From positions 39,855,226 through 39,919,225 of the forward strand of contig CAMZMU010000059.1 in NCBI GenBank assembly GCA_947311845.1: a stretch of DNA of 64,000 nucleotides. The letters run 5' to 3'. The stretch comes from Poa pratensis. Taxonomy: Eukaryota; Streptophyta; Magnoliopsida; Poales; Poaceae. The first letter of the stretch is position 1. The number at the start of each line of letters is the position of its first letter. A program made the position numbers and the translations under genes. The notes below the pieces were generated by a model, which was not told the DNA's origin, made no database searches, and saw nothing but the letters and a program-made list of their open reading frames with translations. This document shows, piece after piece, positions 59,214-64,000 of this stretch.

Positions 59214-60011
59214 ATGGACGTGCTGATCAATCGATCCATGGACGCCTCCGCCTCCGCGGCTGCTGTCCGGCCTCAGGGCTACGTTCTTGCGCTGCCTGCG
59301 GGTCCTGCGGACGGATATCAGGCGGTTCTTGGGGATGCGGCGGATTCTTGCGACTGCGACTGCGCGCGGTGCCGCGGCGGGAAGGAACCGGAAATGGAAG
59401 AGGAGACCGGAGACGACGCCGACGGCGAGGAGCTCTACGACAGCGACGACGACGACGACAGCTCCTACTACGGGCAGAGCGACAGCGAGGTCGACGTTCC
59501 GCTCAAGATCGACGAGGCGAGCGGCGGCGACGGATCGACCCCACCGCTAGTCAGCAAGCATGTCGTGGTTCCCGAAGGGCGGTTTCTTGAGCCGGCGCCG
59601 CGGTTCGCCTCCGCCGGCAGCACGGCCGGTTTCATGCGCGTCGCCGCAGTAGAACCCGCCGCCGGGAGCAAAGAAGAAGACAAGCAGATCATGGTGATGT
59701 ACAGCTATACACACTTCTGGGCGGCGTCCGAGGGCGGCGACGGCGTGGAGGTGTGCGGGAGCACGAAGCTGCACCAGCTCCGGTTCGTCGTCCCGCCCGC
59801 CGGCGACGCGGCGAGCTCGCTGCCGTGGGCCGGGTCGTCGCTGGCCCCGCTCATATATCCCGCCCGCCACAGCAAGGAGCTCCAGGCGCTGTGGTCGAGG
59901 CTGGTCTCGGAGGTGGCCGTCCCGCCGCAAGCCACGCGCGTCCAGTTGATCGTCGACGTCGGCAGTGGCGGACCCAGGAATTTATCGAAGCCTGGGCGGA
60001 CCGCAGTGTAG
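59214..60011 (+). CDS. Orphan acidic protein, 3' end altered by a TE-like sequence
   Basis: 265 codons from the first ATG. The family is not recognised. Residues about 40-50 are CDCDCARC-rich; residues about 57-90 are strongly acidic (a run of Glu/Asp followed by DSDDDDDSSYY). The C-terminal half is more ordered (QIMVMYSYTHFW, TKLHQLRFVVPP, LIYPARHSKELQALWSRL). At 59197-59244 a 24-bp tandem duplication repeats the start codon and its context, so either 59214 or 59238 may start translation. From about 59963 the sequence CAGTGGCGGACCCAGG resembles the end of grass hAT-type elements, and the stop at 60009 lies inside it, so the natural C-terminus may be lost. It sits between the third tRNA-Asp and the RING gene. 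Confidence 0.55.
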   Translation: MDVLINRSMDASASAAAVRPQGYVLALPAGPADGYQAVLGDAADSCDCDCARCRGGKEPEMEEETGDDADGEELYDSDDDDDSSYYGQSDSEVDVPLKIDEASGGDGSTPPLVSKHVVVPEGRFLEPAPRFASAGSTAGFMRVAAVEPAAGSKEEDKQIMVMYSYTHFWAASEGGDGVEVCGSTKLHQLRFVVPPAGDAASSLPWAGSSLAPLIYPARHSKELQALWSRLVSEVAVPPQATRVQLIVDVGSGGPRNLSKPGRTAV

Positions 60012-60980
60012 CTAAAAAAAATTCTCGGACAAATATATGTTAAAGATATGACATCATATGGAGGGGTGTGGCTAAACTGCTCCCGAGATCAAGTTTTCTT
60101 GTTCGAAAATTTCGGAAAAATCAAATTTAAAGCTTCAAAAAAATCTATAAAATAGGCAATGATTTATTCCACCCGTGTATAATTTTTCAATGCGAAAAGC
60201 CATATATTCTAGACGTCAACAATGCAAATTTCGAGTTTTCTAAGTTTGTCCATTTTCTGAGCCTAAAATACAACGGTTTTATAAGATTTGATGGAGGCAA
60301 TTTCAGTGATGAATCGAATACCTCAGAATTTGGGGGGGGGGGGGGGGGGGGGGGGGGGATCCATCGGATCCTTGGCACGTCATTTTGTTTCCATGGACCC
60401 AGCAATTTTATTAAATCCTGAGCACGCCGTAAGGCGATTTTTTTTCAAAAAAAACATGTAACTATCGCATGGAGCAACTACAACTTTCACAGAAGTTCTA
60501 ACATCTTTCTTAGGGCCAACAATTCTAGTGTGGAACTGCGAATCTTAAAACACATGTGGCAGTCAATAAGGCAGTGACACTCACGCAGGGGAGGTTTTTT
60601 TTTTAGAAAAATGACAAGAGGATTTTTTTTTGAGGGGGACACAGGAGGAACTTCTGTGTTGGAGGGATTGAGATTGGATCGATGCCTTTCTTCTCGGCTA
60701 TGGAACTGGCTGATGGTCATGGGCTTCTCCATATCCATGGGCTGCTTGGCATCTGTTTTTTAATAACCGCTGGGCACTGTGGCCTGTGACTAGGTTGGGC
60801 TTAAGGGAAATTATAGGCTTATGTTATGGTTGCACAGCTTAAAATGGAATGCCGAGCCTGGGCACGACCACGCATGCCCCATCCATCCTTGCTGATCGCT
60901 GCTGGACAACACCTCGCGCGTGAGACGAGCGGCCGCGAAGCCCGGGCAAGCGCCGGGTAACAGGGACGGTGGATCCGCCC
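60012..60980. other. Gene-free interval with a 27-bp poly(G) tract
   Basis: AT-rich, TE-like sequence. An uninterrupted run of 27 G occupies 60332-60358. A second end matching the CAGTGGCGGACC-like left boundary at 59963 was not found. No gene is seen. Confidence 0.5.
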
Positions 60981-61364
60981 ATGGACGTCGGCATCCTCCG
61001 GCGCGAGGACCGCACGCAGAGGCGCGTGGAAAGCGTGCGCGCCGCGCTGGACAAGATGATGGAAGAACCGTGGCGCGGGTACCACGTCGCCATGGAGCTG
61101 CAGCTGCCGGAGCCGGTGCGCTGCGCGGAGGAAGCTGAAGCCGAGGAGGACCGGGAGCGGCCGGCGAAGCGAAGGAAGGTCGTTGCGGAGGCCGCTGGGC
61201 AGGAGTGCTCCGTCTGCTTCGAGCAACTCGAGAGCGACCTCGCCGTGTGGCCAGGGTGCTCCCTGCCCCACGTCTTCCATGGCGCGTGCTTGGAGGAAAC
61301 ACTCAAAGGGAGCGAGATGTGCCCCATCTGCAGACGCAAGCTGTCATCGATCGGCTCTGGATGA
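60981..61364 (+). CDS. Small RING-H2 zinc-finger protein (probable E3 ubiquitin ligase)
   Basis: 127 aa, single exon. The ligands read C-x2-C (CSVC, about 75-78), C (PGC), H and H (SLPHVFH), C (GAC), and C-x2-C (CPIC, about 113-116): spacing C-x2-C-x13-C-x3-H-x2-H-x2-C-x10-C-x2-C, a RING-H2 finger. A basic stretch RPAKRRK just before it could be a nuclear localisation signal. An in-frame GTG 12 bases upstream was not used. RING-H2 proteins of this kind bind an E2 enzyme and pass ubiquitin to a substrate; the substrate is unknown. Fragments of this gene lie beside the other two tRNA-Asp genes. Confidence 0.85.
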   Translation: MDVGILRREDRTQRRVESVRAALDKMMEEPWRGYHVAMELQLPEPVRCAEEAEAEEDRERPAKRRKVVAEAAGQECSVCFEQLESDLAVWPGCSLPHVFHGACLEETLKGSEMCPICRRKLSSIGSG

Positions 61365-62015
61365 AGAACGCTGAGCACGTGATGACAGACGAAGTAGCAT
61401 GATCTGCATAAGTTCAGGAAATGTGCCTTCCTCTTGTATGCACCTGAAGTCTGTAACATTCTTTCGATTTAATTTATTTCTGTTTGAAAGGATTTTGCAT
61501 TCTTCAGATTGTTGAAATTGTGCCAATTCAAAGTTGTAATTGTTTTGGCGGTACCATTTGTACAAAATTATCGAGTTTAATGAATGCAGTTTTTTGTTTT
61601 GTAACACGGCATGCGGCCTTTCAGTTCTGAGTTTCATACGACAAAATGAAGCAAGCCTGGATGAACAAACTATAGTTCAACAATCGAGCATCATGTTCGA
61701 AGGCTGTCGATGTCACCCGAGTTTGCAACATACATACACCATACACAACCCTGGTTGTACTTGCTTGGCAGCACTGACAATATACAAAGGAGGCAATGTA
61801 AATATTCACAACCTGTTAATCTGTTACTACATGTTCCGTCAATCTGTATATACAAATTGCTACAAGATGCAGTCGGGGTCTCCAACTCGCTTCAAATTAG
61901 GCTGCAATCCTATTTGCTAGAGTGCTACAGGCTTATACTGCCTTTGGGAAAAATTGGTCGTGGAGAGTAGCAAAACTGATACAGATGAGTCTGTGAGTGC
62001 TGTCCTGAATATGTA
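61365..62015. other. Convergent 3' region between the RING gene and the minus-strand gene
   Basis: Probably the two facing 3' UTRs. No coding exon is supported. Confidence 0.5.
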
Positions 62016-63929
62016 TCACTCGATGTCCCTGACTTCAGCCTCAATATCTACAACTGTTCCGGGCTCAGATGGCGTTTTTTCTGCATACATCAGGGAACAG
62101 TGTGATTACAAGTTAACTATGTCCCAAGGTAAACTTCAATCTCAATCAAAGCTAGTCCATGGTGAAGGAAAAATGTGCTTGAAAACTCGAACGTCTAATT
62201 TAAATAATAGTTGAAACCAAAATAATCTACATGACCTATGTTGGATGCATCTCATCATATGCACTATGGCCAGCAAGAGAGTACAGCTTGTCGAATATAA
62301 TTTTACACAAAGACAGAATGATGCAACCTGAGGTCATTCTCTGATGATATGTGGTCTACATGAGCCTTAGTAATCATTCTAAATATATGGCATCTCGTTA
62401 AAAGTATTTGACATGATCATATGTCATTTATATCTGTTTTTTCAATGTTCCGTCCAACCTCATCTAGATTTTTTGGGGTGCAAAATATGTGATAATCTTG
62501 TTTAGATTAATTCATATGCATCATATTATTAAATGGGAAAATGAAATCCATACAGTAAAACAAGACCGTAGCTTGGTAAATAAACTTGCACCCATGGTTT
62601 CTTCCCCACCATTTTAGCTGGGAGCCTCAGATGTGTAACCAATCAAGATGTTGTACATTTCTATGAGTGTCGTCAATGCTTGCTTTTAGTAATGTATGTA
62701 AGACATGGCTACTAAGAAAATAAAATCACCTAGCTGGCACAAATGCAAGCAATACGAAAGAGCAATATCACGTTTGTACCTTTTGATCCACGGTTGAATA
62801 ACTCATTGAAGCCTTGTGCACTTGGAGAGGCCCTTCCAGATGAAAAGCTAGCAGACTCTCTGACAAATTTATCATCCTGAACTGCAGCATGTAGTATGAT
62901 GATTTAGCTCCAACAATAGTCTCATCTGAACAAGCACAGGAGAGATGCTAAACAAGGACGTGAGATAACTCTGTTCTGATAAGGTGATGTCTAGTACTTT
63001 GTTCCATGAAGACATATACTCTATTGAAAAATTTCCACGACCCACCATTCCCGTTTGACCCACGCTGTCATCAAAGCTCATGATTTTCTTTTCAATGGAA
63101 AATTTCCAATACCTACGTAGAGCTTAAGAAAGTTTCAACCATAAAATCAAGACAACTCTGTTCTGATATGGTGATGTCAGATGTCACATAAGCTTTACTC
63201 TTTACTTGAAGAAAAAAACAAGCTCGAAGCATTCTCATGAAGCATTGGATAGCTATCGCCGAGCAGCTAAATTTTCCAGTAGCAGGTTTTCTAATATGGT
63301 AACACCAAACACGCGCAGACAGAAAGTAATTCTTCTAAGGTCATTATTCTGTTAGCAAATTAGATACAGAAAACACAAATTTTGCTTACCAGAGTAAGGT
63401 TGAGTGCAATAAGGACAGAATTGTGGACCATTCTTCAAGGACGTCCTATAGTAGACAATCAAACTATAAATTTTCATCTTAGTTACGAAACTATGCAAGT
63501 TATGAAAAAAAAATCTTATGCTTACTTCAGTACCCGGAAGCTTTTCCCACAGTTAGGACACTGCCAACAACAGAAACATGTTTGACCGCAGAATATCAGC
63601 GAGAGTAGTAAAGTTGTGCAAGCAATGACAAAGTCTTTGTCTACATTAGTTAGAAACAGAATCGAGCAAAAGTAAAATTAACAGACCTTTACCCTTATCA
63701 TCCATCTTTAAATAACAGTACAGAAATTGGAAATCAATTGAAACCGTACTTATTCACAAGTACAGTCGTATAGATAAAAAAATATAAGTATAAACTGACC
63801 GAACACTAAATTTATGGGGAGACTTACATCGCTCTGAAGTATATTTCGCCGTGCAAAGAATACAAGTGCACCGAGACCCACAATAGGTAGAAAAAAGCGA
63901 TAAGCTCTTGTCACAAGAGATGTGGAAAG
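62016..63929 (-). CDS. Membrane protein with C4 zinc ribbon, last five exons (partial)
   Basis: Five minus-strand exons join without a break: 63929-63828, 63560-63526 (35 nt), 63445-63390, 62881-62780 and 62080-62016, with stop TGA at 62018-62016. All have GT-AG borders and matching phases, giving 119 C-terminal residues. The first exon has a single hydrophobic segment (FFLPIVGLGALVFFARRN). The 35-nt microexon carries CPNC and the next exon CPYC, together a four-cysteine zinc ribbon 17 residues apart. Next come a Ser-rich linker and an acidic end (VVDIEAEVRDIE). The N-terminus lies beyond the window. I recall similar plant membrane proteins, possibly plastid, but cannot name the family or function. 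Confidence 0.72.
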
Positions 63930-64000
63930 CTTAGTAAGTTACCAAAGTTGTAATGTTATGGACCAAACATGAAAGAGAAGACAAGATAGGACATCCCTTT
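63930..64000. other. Window edge, intron of the minus-strand gene
   Basis: The acceptor CTAAG|CTT on the minus strand marks intron sequence continuing to the right. Confidence 0.5.

Overview
This is nuclear DNA from a grass of the wheat/barley tribe (Triticeae). That is inferred from the Ty1-copia-like and Ty3-gypsy-like LTR elements nested in one another, the abundant Stowaway-type MITEs, the short GC-rich first exons, and the proteins, which are closest to well-known plant families. There is no prokaryotic, organellar or viral gene content.

Layout. (1) 1-11.35 kb is 'copy A' of a segmental duplication. It holds a CNGC4-type cyclic nucleotide-gated channel gene (4445-9150) broken by a one-base deletion, a tRNA-Asp(GTC) gene, and a RING-finger gene fragment split by a Mutator-type MITE. 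(2) 11.35-21.5 kb carries a minus-strand SPEAR/TIE-type EAR repressor gene (13004-14349), a decayed hAT transposase locus (about 16.6-18.7 kb) and a further DNA transposon (20.0-21.3 kb). (3) 21.5-49.88 kb is 'copy B' of the duplication. It has the intact CNGC4 gene (43019-47707, 697 aa), tRNA-Asp and the same split RING fragment, but its upstream part is inflated by a 17.6-kb LTR retrotransposon (23751-41335). That element is itself interrupted by a second LTR retrotransposon (27028-33955, minus orientation, exact GGTAT target duplication). Neither element shows reverse transcriptase or integrase. (4) 49.88-53.5 kb is a truncated minus-strand gypsy-like remnant with a 48-bp minisatellite, split by a solo LTR related to the outer retrotransposon. 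(5) 54.3-64.0 kb is a gene-rich end: an LPAT4/5-type acyltransferase with a repeated 5' leader/intron, a third tRNA-Asp gene, an acidic orphan ORF, the intact RING-H2 gene from which the A and B fragments are recognisable, and the last five exons of a minus-strand gene for a membrane protein with a C4 zinc ribbon. That last gene could only be found by splicing.

How it fits together. The A/B duplication acts as a natural experiment. Each copy preserves the empty site of insertions found only in the other: TRIM, Stowaway, a 0.4-kb MITE and a poly(T) micro-insertion in A; an 8-bp-TSD hAT MITE and the nested LTR pair in B. Only copy B should make a full channel. The CNGC4 group (Arabidopsis HLM1/DND2, barley Nec1) works in calcium-linked immunity and cell-death control. 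The tRNA-Asp/RING pair occurs three times, so this module seems to have been duplicated more than once. The primer-binding site of the inner retrotransposon is an 18-base match to the 3' end of the same tRNA-Asp encoded three times here.

The most unusual recurring structure is a set of 15-18 bp inserts, mostly A- or T-tailed, each flanked by 12-17 bp perfect direct repeats.
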